Shown: piece after piece, positions 1 to 10,455 of the stretch
Layout: each line of letters begins with the position of its first letter
How positions within the stretch are numbered: position 1 is the stretch's first letter
Made by a program: the position numbers and the translations under genes
Assembly (NCBI RefSeq): GCF_963576545.1
Contig: NC_083641.1
Location: forward strand, 20,227,523 to 20,291,522
DNA length: 64,000 bases
Direction: 5' to 3'
Source: Limanda limanda
Lineage: Eukaryota; Chordata; Actinopteri; Pleuronectiformes; Pleuronectidae
The notes under the pieces: model-generated
The model's database searches: none
Told to the model about the DNA's origin: nothing
The model's input: only the letters and a program-made list of their open reading frames with translations

Positions 1-1030
1 TGGTCTGACCTGCCCAGTGGTGGCAGGGCAGTGCAGCTGTATGCATCCTTCACATTTGCATACAGCAGGTCCAAAGTCTTATTATCACGTGTTGCACATT
101 TCACAAACTGGAAGAAGGTAGGGAGTGTGGATGAGAGGGAGGCATGATTGAAGTCACCTGTGATGAAGATGAAGGCCCCGGGGTGTTGTGTTTGTAATCC
201 TGCAGTCACAGTGTGGATGACGTCACACGCTGCTTCCGCGTTCCCGGATGGAGGAATGTAAACAGTGATGGCGAAAACACTGGTAAACTCCCTCGGCAAA
301 TAATACGGACAAAGTCCGACGGCGACGAGCTCGATGTCCGGGTCTGCAGACACGCTGTTTAACCGTGACGTGCCCGGGGTGACACCACCGGTTGTTTACG
401 AGCACGGCGAGACCCCCTCCTTTCTTCTTGCCGCTCGCGGTGGTGTCTCTGTCGGCTCGGACCGTCTGGAAGCCGGGGATGGTGACGTTGGAGTCCGGTA
501 TCTGCTCGTGCAGCCACGTTTCCGTGAGGCACACAACACTGGACTCCCTGTACTCCCGCTGCGTCCTGATGAGCGCTTCCAGCTCCTCCACTTTATTCGC
601 CAGGGATCTCACGTTACCAGTGATGACTGCAGGGATGAAGGGCTTAAACTTTCTCTTCTCCATCCTCAGTTTAATCCCCGCTCTGCAGCCTCGCCATCTC
701 CTCTTTAACTCCTCCGGGATGATGGGTCTCTCTCCGGCCAAGAGGGCTGTGTGCCTCAGGGCCATCAGCTGGTCGCAGGTGTAAACAAAGCCGGCGTGTG
801 TAGCCGGCATGCTCCCAGTGATCCGAAGAGACCGAAGTGCAGTTAAAAGTTGTAAAAAGTGTAAAAATCAGTAGTAAAAGCACCGCGTCCTTGTGCGGTA
901 CGACGATGCTTAGAGCATTGCAAAAATAAATATAAAAAACAAACAGCAAACCTAATAAAAACACAATAAACCGACGGTAGAACCAGGAGCTGCTACAACA
1001 GGCTGCTGTTAGTACGGCACCATCTTGACA
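1..1030 (-). mobile_element. APE-type non-LTR retrotransposon (LINE), 5' part, runs off the left edge
   Basis: On the minus strand, about 810 down to 1 encodes the N-terminal half of a LINE pol protein. The apurinic-type endonuclease is recognisable by segments such as NVRSLANKVEELEALI, CLTETWL and GGGLAVLVNNRW, and, after a shift of reading frame near 340-355, by VYIPPSGNAEAA, FITGDFNH and TLDLLYANVKDAY. The style is that of the fish L2/Rex1/CR1-like group; the exact clade is not certain. The reading frame is interrupted by that shift, so this copy is dead. The reverse-transcriptase part would lie outside the window. The 5' end is placed near 1030, where receptor-derived sequence begins. Confidence 0.75.
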
Positions 1031-1047
1031 TCAACACTTTGACATCG

Positions 1048-1103
1048 CACTTTTAACTGGATTTGGTTGTGTGGGCATATTTTTATCTCTACTGACATCA
1101 ATC
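1048..1103 (+). pseudogene. Scrap of V2R exon 6 (TM1), internally deleted receptor copy
   Basis: These bases match the start of the seven-transmembrane exon of the receptors in this window (compare 20872-20930 and 63905-63963), covering most of TM1. The match stops at the codons for TSII and jumps straight into sequence that in the other copies lies several hundred bases after the stop codon (the CCTGATCCGGATC segment). A deletion of more than 1 kb therefore removed the rest of exon 6 and the 3' end, and the LINE at 1-1030 replaced or displaced everything upstream. The bases agree best with receptors B, E and F. It is the last trace of a further receptor gene. Confidence 0.8.
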
Positions 1104-1291
1104 ATGAAAATTCCTGGATATGCCCCCTGATCCGGATCTGTACTCAAATGTATTGGGTTCTTTCTCTTACAAGTTTCATAGTAACAAAAACAGAATTACA
1201 AACTCAATACTGTTTCTATATATATATGTTATTGGTCATTACAGAAGCACCCCTTGATTATACCTTGGACTTGTTAACATTGTTTCAGAAT
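1104..1291. repeat. 3' flank of the deleted receptor (duplicated array spacer)
   Basis: This stretch repeats the spacer found after receptors A, B and E (7390-7520, 22110-22300, 44280-44460): a CCTGATCCGGATC segment, then ATTACAGAAGCACCCC and ACTTGCTAACATTG. It contains no gene. It shows that the array once continued further left. Confidence 0.75.
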
Positions 1292-2444
1292 TTTATTTCT
1301 TTTACTTCTTCTCTGGCTCTCTTCGAAGGCAGTCACATTTTTCTCTCCCTCTCCTCCCTATGACCTTCCCTGCTTGGCTCCTTCGTCTTGTCTTATCTTG
1401 TCCTATACTTGAGACTCTCACCGCACCGCTCTACGAACTAAATTATGGATTTGATCAGTTGGTCTCTCAACGCAATTGACACCATCTTCTCGACGAGAAA
1501 CTCGGGTTCGGGGGAACCTGAATGTCCTGCGGGGACGTTCGCAGCTGGTTACACGAGGGACGCGTAGGAGAAGTGGCGTGTCGTGTGCCTAGCTGCCCTT
1601 TCCGTGGAGGACGTTGAAGACATCTTCCTATTCGGAAACCATGATTACAGGCTTTCTGCTGATTGGATTAGGCCCTGCCCTGGTTTATTGGAAAATAATG
1701 GAAACGCTGACAGCTGTCAAGAGCCCCTTAAAGCTGCCTATGATGATTGATGGAGAAAGGACGACACAGAGAGTAGACGCGCAAATTGGAATGAGGCTAC
1801 TGCAAGTCCAAACACTCCCAATCTTATCTTTCGGCCCCCCCCAGCCAGCACGGGCCCGGCCAAGGCCATTGCTGGAACATCAATTCCCCTGATGAGCGCT
1901 GCTGTGAGACACTCTTGCTTTCCCTTGCCCCGTCCCACAGACACCTGTGGATTGTTGCCCTGTCAAGGACCTTATCGAGGCTGTCTCCATGGCAACAACA
2001 ATCTTGCGAACTGAGAACTGTCTGATGTGGCCATGGGAGGGCGAGAACCCAGGCCTACACATACACTCTACACACACAGATATACATCCCCCACACCCCA
2101 TCCCACGCCTTTGTCTGCTTCGAACCCCCAGTGTGACAGGCGGGTCTGCGACCCGCGCCGTCTGAGATGGCTGCAGGACCGGATGTCTGCTTGTCAGGCT
2201 GGCTCACCTCCATCCCCCAACTGGCTGGGTACAGAGCACCCAGTCACTGGCTTACCTCCACCCCCCTACCCTCCCCGTTGCAAGTCATGTTTAAAATGTT
2301 TGTGCTGTGCTGTATGTGCTCATGTGCCGAGGTGTTTTTTTCCTGTTCCCACATAGTTCTCCTCTAGGAGCAGAGTCTGAGGGAATTTCATTGCCTCTGT
2401 ACTTGTACTCTGTGCTTATGACAATAAATTGACCTTTGACCTTT
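1292..2444 (+). mobile_element. Unclassified retroelement-like insertion with a decayed small ORF
   Basis: The spacer is interrupted here: the paralogous copies run from TTCAGAATTT directly to TTGTATCCAAGAAAAC, whereas here about 1.15 kb intervenes. The 3' end (near 2390-2440) has GACAATAAATTGACC followed by a short TTTGACC-type repeat, as in tails of non-LTR elements. From 1445 a reading frame begins MDLISWSLNAIDTIFSTRN, stops at a TAG near 1566, and the matching downstream part (from 1640) is in another frame and encodes a hydrophobic stretch, ITGFLLIGLGPALVYW. I read this as the remains of a short membrane-protein ORF. The family is not identified. Confidence 0.5.
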
Positions 2445-3061
2445 TAATGTTGTATCCAAGAAAACAGGGTGAGGTGATTTATAAGTGGAATCCCAGAGTT
2501 ATGGCCCTTTACAGCTGTTTCATTAAAAACACATTCATTGATGTTTATGAAATCCTGCACTGCATGAAAAGAAGACGTTGTGTCAGTTAGTGTAACTGCA
2601 AATTACGGTGGAATTTCAGGTTAACGGCTGTTCCCAAGAATCTGCAGACAGCACAGAAAGCTGCCATGAACCACCGGGAATCGACACAGGGTTCCAGTTT
2701 CTTGCAGTTTTACAAGACTGAGAATGTTGGCACGTGACCCCCCTGCCCATAGGCCTAGGGGAGGCTTTCAAATGTAAATGACAAGGCTGTGAGCTTTACA
2801 AATGCAAATAAGGATAGTTTCACTCAGTGGTGCAGAGGTAACACCTTTTTCTAAAAGATACTTACTAAGGTACCAATTAAAATATCTGGCATAAGTACAC
2901 CAGTCTTAAAATAACTATAAAATCTGAATTTTAAGTTCATATAGATTTCTCTTTTGTAAGTAAATGTGCTATACTGAAATAAATTGTATACCATGAGCAA
3001 AGGTCAATCCTATGAAAACAATTAGAAACAGTGCAATTTATTTCAACATTTGCCTGTCAAG
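2445..3061. repeat. Continuation of the conserved B/E-type receptor 3' spacer
   Basis: About 600 bp that recur after receptor B (22310-22715 and 23363-23560) and after receptor E (44480-45090). They are well conserved around GGAATCTGCAGACAGCAC and GAATGTTGGCACGTGAC, the latter containing the E-box CACGTG. No reading frame is maintained. It may simply be duplicated spacer, or may include a regulatory element. Confidence 0.7.
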
Positions 3062-3262
3062 CTCACTGAACCCGACAGTTTACGGCAGTGTATGAAGGAG
3101 GTGTGATAGAGTTAGTGCTGCATGTGAAAGGCTTGTATGAATGTGTGTGTGTGAGTGGATGGATGACAAAGCTGTACAGTGAAGTGCTTTGAGTGGTGAA
3201 CAGGACAAGAATGGTGCCATATATGAATACAGACTATTTACCAAATACAGACCATGAATATA
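3062..3262 (+). mobile_element. tRNA-derived SINE, 5'-truncated copy
   Basis: It matches the 3' two-thirds of the fuller SINE at 17893-18183: CTGAACCCGACAG, GGCAGTGTATGAAGGA, a GTGTGTGAGTGGATGGATGAC segment and the terminal CAGACTATTTACCAAATACAG. The tRNA-like head is missing. It lies upstream of receptor A, as the fuller copy lies upstream of receptor B. Confidence 0.65.
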
Positions 3263-3739
3263 AATCTGACCACACGCAGGAAGTGAAGCGTTTATCCTTC
3301 CCGCAGTGCGCAAAACGTGTGTTATGCAGAGCCATGTGCCATGTCGTCGATCACTCTATCCACCAACAGCAACAGGTTCTGAGTTGCGTGGGCTCGGGCC
3401 CGTTCAGTGCTAAAAGGTAGCCCTAGTTATTATTATTATTATTGTAATTTTTTTTTATTACCTTTATATGTTTATAGAGATCCACCACTAGAAAACATCT
3501 GTAATTGACAGCAAACTTAAACAGATGCATCACAACGAAACAACTTCTCTCCACAATGTATTCTTTTTCAATCCTGTGCAGATCCTCAGAGACAACAGGT
3601 AAATCATTTCTGTCTCCTATATGTCAGTCATTGGGCTGGGTTTCTTAATATTGCAGTAATGCGTTGAGAATAACCTCATGGGATTTGGGAGTACGTTCAC
3701 ATTGGCTGTTGATTCTTCTCTCATGGCATAAAGAAACAC
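3263..3739. promoter_or_regulatory. Upstream region of receptor A
   Basis: No gene is seen here. A short (TTA)n run lies near 3430-3445. From about 3580 (GTGCAGATCCTCAGAG) to the ATG the sequence is shared with the same position of receptors B (18366), C (29983), E (34972) and F (61421), so about 210 bp of proximal upstream sequence are common to the array. The shared segment includes CAGTCATTGGGCT (a CCAAT box in reverse orientation) and GCGTTGAGAATAA. Confidence 0.55.
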
Positions 3740-3746
3740 TATAAAA
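3740..3746 (+). promoter_or_regulatory. TATA box of receptor A
   Basis: TATAAAA lies 51 bp before the ATG. All five array members have a TATA box at the same distance. A start site about 30 bp downstream would leave a 5' leader of only about 20 nt. The leader contains TTCCCAGGTCAGA, an imperfect match to an Olf-1/EBF site. Confidence 0.6.
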
Positions 3747-3790
3747 GGTCAGTTCCCAGGTCAGAGTTGCTAGGGATAGGGAGACTTGTG

Positions 3791-5976
3791 ATGGGTTGGA
3801 TCACTTGTATCCTCTTCACTCTGCTGGCAGGGATAAAGTCAGAAAAACAAACATGCAAAGTGATCGGGCAGACAGGGTTCAAGGAGTTTTCTAAAGATGG
3901 TGATCTCATTATCGGGGGAGTTTTCTCTTTGTCTCGTACAGGCAAATTGATTGACAATGGCTACCATGCATTGCCATATACATACTGCAAAAAGTAAGTG
4001 AATGTGTGGTAAAACCTGTGTATGTTATGTAATTGGGTCGTAACATGTTTTATGTGTGAATGTTATCAGCTTTTATGTCTTCTATTAATATCAAGCAAAC
4101 ACTGTGTGTAGGCTGAATGACAGGGAACTGAAGTTTGCCAGGATAGTGATGTTTACAGTGGAGGAGATCAACAGAGATACTAAGCTCCTTCCTGGATTGA
4201 GTCTGGGTTACAGGCTGTACAATGGCTGTGGGGAAGAGGACCAGATTCGAGCAGCAGTGGAAGCCGTAAACGGAGAAGACTCAAAGGGCTGCGCTGACCA
4301 GATACAGGCTCTCCTGGGCCATTCCGCCTCCGGAGTGAGTAAAGCTATAAACATCATACTCAGCCCGCTATCCATTCCACAGGTGAGGAGACGTGATTGG
4401 GAAATAACTGGGATTAATTCATGTTTCCATTTTTGAAGAACGTTTATTCTGCCTTGTTGTGGTTAACATGTTTTCTTTCTTTGAAGGTGAGCCATCTCTC
4501 TACTTGTGCTTGCTTGGGTGACAAAAGGCATTTCCCCACATTCTTTAGAACTGTGCCCAGTGACCGCTTCCAAGTCATCGGTCTGGTGCAGCTCATGAAA
4601 TACTTTGACTGGCGCTGGGTGGGGATTATCTATACTACGGGCTTGTACTCAGCCGAAGGTACAACGGCATTTGCAAAGGAAGCAGAGAAAGAGGGCATAT
4701 GTGTTGAATACCGGTTACCTCACTCAGATACAAATGTAAAATTTCCTGCTATTGTGGAGGCTCTGAGGAAATCCTCGTCCAAGGTGGTCCTCTTGTTTTT
4801 GCCTTTATCCTCCACTCAATCGTTCTTGTCGAACATAGAGAAGTATAACATTACTGGAAAGCAATGGGTTGGCAGTGAGGCTTGGATCACTCAAACAGAC
4901 CTGGCTTCTGATGGGAGAAAGAGCCTTTTGCAAGGGGCGATGGGCTTCGCTCTCCCTGAGGCCTCAATACCAGGTCTTGGTGAATTCTTACTCAGCTTAA
5001 AGCCCTCTGGCGAGCCACAGAGTGCTATAGTTAAAGATTTCTGGGAGTCGTTCTTTGACTGCAGCTTCTCTCCTTCAAATACTTCTGCTACGTGTACTGG
5101 CACAGAAGATCTCAGCACAGTCTCCAGTGACTACACAGACGTGACACATTTTAGGCCAGAGAATAATGTGTACAAAGCTGTGTACTTGGTGGCACATGCT
5201 ATTCACGCACTACTGCAATGTCACAACGGCTCAAATCCAACCACTGGAAAGTCCTGCGTGACTAAAGACCAAGTTCAGCCTAAATTAGTAAGTTCAGATA
5301 TATTTACCCAGGCTTAAGATACTTAATTTTAATGTTTTCCTTATCTTAATGTTAATGCAAAAACTTAAACATTTGAATATAAGCTACGAATCTTATTGGC
5401 TTCTCGCAAATATGCTGAAATGTCCTGATTGTCCTCTTACAGGTGTTGGAGCACATTAGGTACATGAACTTCACCACACAGAGTGGGGCCAAGGTTTTAT
5501 TTGATGAAAACGGAGACTCAGTTGCCCAGTACGACTTAGTTAACTGGCAAATTAAAGACGATGGCTCTGTTGAGATCGTAAACATTGGTAAATTTGACAG
5601 TTCTCTTCCGGAGAGGGAGAAATTCAAACTAGAAGACAACACCAGGATAGTTTGGGGAGGAAACAGTATGCAGGTGAAGTGACCATCTGTCTAATTAATT
5701 CTCCCAGCTGAATTACAATGTTTTCCTACAGTGCATTTAGGTGCATTTATGAGTTTTCACACATTGTGTTGTCTCTAATCAGGTGCCGAGGTCTGTTTGC
5801 AGAGAGCCGTGTCTACCAGGGACTCGAAAGGCAATAAACAAGCATAAACCTGTGTGCTGCTTCGACTGCTTTGAGTGCCCCGAGGGAACAATTAGTAATG
5901 AGACAAGTGAGACAGAAAATTAATTAATTCATGTTTGCAGTAGATACAATAAAAAGGAAAGAAATGCAAGATTTTG

Positions 5977-6018
<42 letters not shown>

Positions 6019-6939
6019 CTCTCAGATTCTCCCGACTGTTTGATCTGTCCACCTGAACTTTGGCCGAATGAAAAGAAAGACCAGTGTCTCCCGAAGCCGA
6101 CTGAGTACCTCTCCTACAAAGAGATCATGGGGGCACTTTTAACTGGAATTGGTTGTGTTGGCATATTTTTATCTCTGCTGACATCAATCATTTTTCTGAC
6201 TCATAAAGAGACTCCCATTGTTAAAGCCAACAACTCCGAGCTGAGCTTCCTGCTGCTCTTCTCCCTGACTCTGTGCTTCCTGTGCTCCCTCACCTTCATC
6301 GGCCGGCCCTCTGAGTGGTCCTGCATGCTGCGACACACTGCGTTCGGCATCACCTTTGTCCTCTGCATCTCTTGTGTCCTCGGGAAAACTATAGTGGTGT
6401 TAATGGCCTTCAGGGCGACACTTCCAGGCAGAAATATGATGAAATGGTTCGGTCCTGTACAGCAGAGGCTCAGTGTTCTCAGTTTGACCCTGGTTCAGGT
6501 TGTAATTTGTGTAGTTTGGCTCACAATCAACCCTCCACTCCCGAGGATGAACATGAAATACTATAAAGATAAGATCATCTTAGAGTGCGCTCTGGGGTCA
6601 GCTGTAGGATTCTGGGCTGTGCTGGGTTACATCGGACTTCTTGCTCTCTTGTGTTTCATTCTTGCTTTTTTTGCCAGGAAGCTGCCAGACAGCTTTAATG
6701 AGGCCAAACTGATCACCTTCAGCATGTTGATATTCTGTGCAGTCTGGATCACATTCATCCCGGCATATGTCAGCTCTCCTGGGAAGTTCACTGTGGCTGT
6801 GGAGATATTTGCTATTCTGGCCTCCAGCTTTGGCTTGCTGATATGCATTTTTGTTCCAAAATGCTACATTATCCTATTCAGGCCAGAACAAAACTCAAAG
6901 AGACATTTGATGGGAAAAACACCACCAAGGACACATTGA
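3791..6939 (+). CDS. Vomeronasal type-2 (OlfC) receptor A, intact, 847 aa
   Basis: Exons: 3791-3993, 4112-4382, 4487-5287, 5443-5673, 5783-5906, 6026-6939, all with GT/AG borders and a continuous frame. The start is the ATG of [17 protein letters not shown], a signal peptide. Exons 1-4 (residues 1-502) encode the bilobed Venus-flytrap ligand-binding domain, with the family segments FSTCACL-like [20 protein letters not shown] and [10 protein letters not shown]. Exon 5 plus the start of exon 6 form the nine-cysteine linker ([21 protein letters not shown]). Exon 6 carries seven membrane spans, TM1 from about residue 577, and ends [20 protein letters not shown] plus a short tail. Family knowledge: a G-protein-coupled receptor of the olfactory epithelium, usually for amino acids; the ligand cannot be read. 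AATAAA lies at 6972. Intron 5 holds a long (CT)n run next to the acceptor. The related calcium-sensing receptor is excluded by length and the short tail. Confidence 0.93.
5979..6018. repeat. (CT)n microsatellite in intron 5 of receptor A
   Basis: About 20 CT units end just before the exon 6 acceptor at 6025 and so form its polypyrimidine tract. The other receptors have only 5-8 units here. Confidence 0.9.
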
Positions 6940-7525
6940 GCTGTAGTTTTAAAGGTGTCAAGTTAACTGCAAATAAACTATTTTCACAGCTTGACAGATA
7001 ATGTAGTAAATTATAAGTTGTGATGTGCTTAACCCAATCAAGTCTTCCTAATTTTCTATTCATGAACTCCACTGAGTGTTAGCAGTGTCTGAGATTTCAT
7101 TCGATTGATTTTGAATGTAGAATTTAAACACATTCAACAGAAATATTTACACTTATAACAGTTTATTTAATTTACTGCAGTGGAACCGACAAATAAAGTG
7201 TCAAGAAACAGGCTCAACTATAAGCCACTGCAACTGCACTCAGTGGAGCACATACACTGAGTGCAACCAAGGCCCAACAGTCAAACAGTAATTCTTCTTA
7301 TCAAGGTTCATTAATTGCTCTCTGACAAATTAAATAAATGTTGAAAGATGCTCTGTCTCGCAATGATAAAGAAAGTAAGAGAGGATTCCTGGATCCCCCT
7401 GATCCGGATCCGTTCTAAAAATGTTTGGTTTCTCCATCGAACAACTTTTATAGTAACTGTCCTGGAGACAATAAAAGACATAGAATTACAAACTCAATAC
7501 TGTTCCTGTATATATGTAGTTAGTC
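6940..7525. repeat. 3' flank of receptor A (A/C-type spacer)
   Basis: No gene is seen. AATAAA at 6972-6977 is the likely poly(A) signal, 33 bp after the stop. The following 400 bp match the flank of receptor C (33320-33730), including AAGAAACAGGCTC and CCAAGGCCCAACAGTCAAAC, and differ from those of B and E. The last eight bases (7518-7525, AGTTAGTC) are the left target duplication of the next element. Confidence 0.75.
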
Positions 7526-7620
7526 CAGGGCAGGCCCTGGCAATGTAAGCGCTCTAGGCAAGATTTCAGATTGGCGCCCCCCAACATACACACGCAAATT
7601 GTCATGCATCCCCTAGAACG

Positions 7621-8093
7621 GGGATCCAAATTTATTATCCCGAGGGCCATATACAGAAAAAAATACGAAGATCTGGGCCACTCACGCCGCCACGTGCCCC
7701 TGCCCTGGAGCAGACTGTTGACAGCGCGCCTCAATCGCATCGCTCAGGGCAGGGGGGAGTTGGGCGACACCTAGTGTCTAAACAGAGAAGTGCAATACAG
7801 TGGGCCATAGTCCATAACATTACATTACATTACATTTAGCTGACTCTTTTATCCAAAGCGACTGGCAATAAGTGCATTCAACCCTGAGGCTACAAACCCA
7901 GAACAACAAGACTCAAGAAAGATCAATTTCTTCAAAAATAAAGCAAAACTACAAAGTGCTATAAGTAAGTGCAATTTAAGTGCTACTAAATTGTTAGTTT
8001 CAAAAATTGTTAGGATTTTTTATTTTTTTTATTTTTTGATGGGGGCCAATTAAAAATGGATGGCGGGCCGGAGTTTGGACACCCATGCACTAG
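7621..8093. mobile_element. Nested hAT-like MITE
   Basis: The left end, GGGATCCAAATTTATTATCC, pairs with the right end TTTGGACACCCATG read on the other strand (CATGGGTGTCCAAA). CCTAGAA and ACTAGAG-like flanks are a possible degenerate duplication. Within it, 7810-7975 is the widespread fish repeat beginning ACATTACATTACATTTAGCT. No coding sequence is seen. Confidence 0.45.
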
Positions 8094-8723
8094 AGCTTTT
8101 GGACTGTATACAGATGCACACACAGGCAGACAAAATTGTAAGCTATAAAAAATTATAAAAATATATAATAAGAAATATAAAAAGAGTCTGAAATCTGCTG
8201 TAATGACAGCATATCATGTCATGTCGACAAGAATAAACATTATTGATGTCCATAATCAAGGGGATTCTTACCTCTATATTGTTCTTTCTTCTCCTCCACT
8301 ACTTTGCAGCACTTTCTGAATTGTGCACCTTATAATTTAATCATTTTTGACTCATTTTTGTCCTTTTATGCTTGTATGTCAGGGACACACCTCAGGGGGA
8401 AATGTGCGAGCAGCAGCCTGACTGTTCAGGCAGGAAGCACATTTCTCTGCGCTGGTTCAAGGGTAAATGATAATGGTCTTCACAGGTGACTGACCTACGC
8501 AAGCCTGTAGCCGCCACCCCCCCACAAGAGATTATGTGCTTGTGTTTGTCTGTCTTATTAGACACAACTGACAAATGTGTGGATTAATTACATCATTAAA
8601 GATGGGGAAATTTCCTCATATAGGGGCAAAAATCATTGAAATTGAAACTCCAGGAGAACAGCGGAGAAATCGAAAGTATGGGATGCATATTTAATCATTT
8701 ATATAATATATCACTTATATCGT

Positions 8724-9592
8724 TGTTGCGATTGGAAATCAAAGGCAGGAGTCGTCGTTCTCAAGTTAAAATTAAGCAAGTTTATTCAGAGGTCACAGGT
8801 AAGGAAACTGCGGTGTCTAGCAAATGATCATGCATGGGCCTCTAGTTCTACGCAGTTAGCTTCATAGGAAAAAAGGCGCTTAGACAAAGTGCGCACATAG
8901 CTTATGTATCGATATACTGGGCGTGACAGAGGTTCTTGGATTGGTCGAGACTAGACGGAAGCTGCTGCATATAAGCGGGGCAGTGCCTCGTTGGCTGGTT
9001 CACAAGGCAGTCCTGCCCTCCTGGCTTGATGGGTCCTCCTCCTGGCGTCCCGTGTTGATGATGATGATCTGGGCGTGCACGCAATGTTGCGGTTACCAGA
9101 GGTCATAGCGTTCCGGCCTCAAAGCATTCTACGACTAATGATCTCATTGTGTGTGTACTGACGTGTGGGTGAAACAGCCTGTATGATTAACACATGTCAA
9201 CAGAGGGATTGTTGAGATATCTATGTTTTGTTCTTTATCTTATGACTATATCCTACATATATCCTGTGAATAACTATTAGCTGTATAGTCTGCAACTGTT
9301 TCTCTCAACTGGAATGATGTATAATCACAGGCAGAGCAGACTTAGCATGCACAGGAGAGAGGACATCTCACAATGAAGTGATTCATGGAATATTGTGAGA
9401 AAAAAAGGTATGAAAGCCTCCTCTAAGTCTAATCCGTCTGCTGTGGGAGACTCCCTGTTTGAGAAGTTGAGATGACGTACTGTGTGTGTGTGTGTGTGCC
9501 TTTACAAAGTGTTGACTATGCTACAGAGTGTAGTTAATGCTTATAGGACATGATGTGTAGCTGACCACACGTTAAAGTGTGTGTATGTCAAT
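8724..9592 (-). mobile_element. Solo LTR (family with TGTTGCG end), copy 1
   Basis: The stretch begins TGTTGCGATTGG and ends TGTCAAT, bounded by the exact five-base repeat ATCGT (8719-8723 and 9593-9597). A TTTATT near 8780 would be a poly(A) signal on the minus strand, which suggests the orientation. It is related to 22720-23362. It contains a (GT)n run at 9481-9500. There are no internal retroviral genes, as expected of an LTR left by recombination. 9616-9840 belongs to the host hAT element. Confidence 0.7.
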
Positions 9593-9950
9593 ATCGTTTA
9601 TAATCAATTTTTAGTGTGTTTTCCCGCCCAATTTGCTCGCAGCAAGTGAATAAAAAAGAAAAGACCGAGAAACCATCGCTGCAGATCGCAAGCCTGCCGC
9701 TGCGCTTCCCGGTGCTTCCCGACACTACGCTGCCGGTACAAACAGCATGGGCGTGGAAAGCAGGCGGCAGCTTTTCGTGGCGATTCACGGCGCTTCTACC
9801 TCTGATTCGTCCACGGCATAAGGGGATGATGGTGTGACGTTAATGTGTTGGTTTATTTTGCATGTGTCACGTCATGATAAATCAGTCTCTTGTGGCGCCC
9901 TAGGCAACCGCCTATGTCGCCTATTACCAGGAGCCGCCCCTGGATTAGTC

Positions 9951-10455
9951 ATTACAGAAGCACCCCTTGATTATACCATGGACTTGCTAACATTGTTAAA
10001 AAATCTTTCAGAATTTCCTTTTTATTGTTGTATCCAAGAAAACAGGGTGAGGGGATTTATATGTGGAATCCCAGAGTTATGGCCCTTTACAGCTGTTTTA
10101 TTAATAACACATTTATGGATGTTAATAAAATCACACAACAGTACTACAGCGTAAACACCAATAAAATTACTTTTTATTGATACGTACATAAAAAATAAGT
10201 TTTACATGTAAATGAAAATTATATTTTAAAAAGTGACATTTTTTAGGCAGTGTATGTCTGTGTTCAAATCAGATTAAACCAATTCAATACATAACCTCCC
10301 ACGTATCGTCATCACAGACATATAACCCTTTCAGCTTTTGCAGGAACTGACAAGTTTTCTCCAGTAAATTAGTATTTATGCCACAATGATGAGCAGGTAA
10401 AACTGGGAACACACAACACATATTTTTGTATTTTTTTTGTTTTAGGTTATTATTG
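9951..10455. repeat. Array spacer after receptor A
   Basis: It resumes the spacer broken by the hAT element (ATTACAGAAGCACCCC onwards) and runs to the duplication TACATCAT. No gene is seen. Confidence 0.6.

Larger units (their letters stand above)
7526..9942. mobile_element. hAT-type non-autonomous DNA transposon with nested insertions
   Basis: The ends are imperfect inverted repeats: CAGGGCAGGCCCTGGCAAT at the left and, on the other strand, CAGGGGCGGCTCCTGGTAAT at the right. They are flanked by AGTTAGTC (7518-7525) and GATTAGTC (9943-9950), an eight-base target duplication with two later changes. The spacer after receptors B and E shows the uninterrupted GTGATTAGTCATTAC. No transposase frame is present. 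A second hAT-like MITE, a solo LTR and a common fish repeat sit inside. Confidence 0.75.

Noticed and set aside
3767..3790. Longer N-terminus for receptors A, B, E and F starting at a TTG (LGIGRLV before MGW)
   Set aside because: The first base is only about 27 bp after the TATA box, TTG is not a normal start, and [14 protein letters not shown] is a proper signal peptide beginning at ATG.
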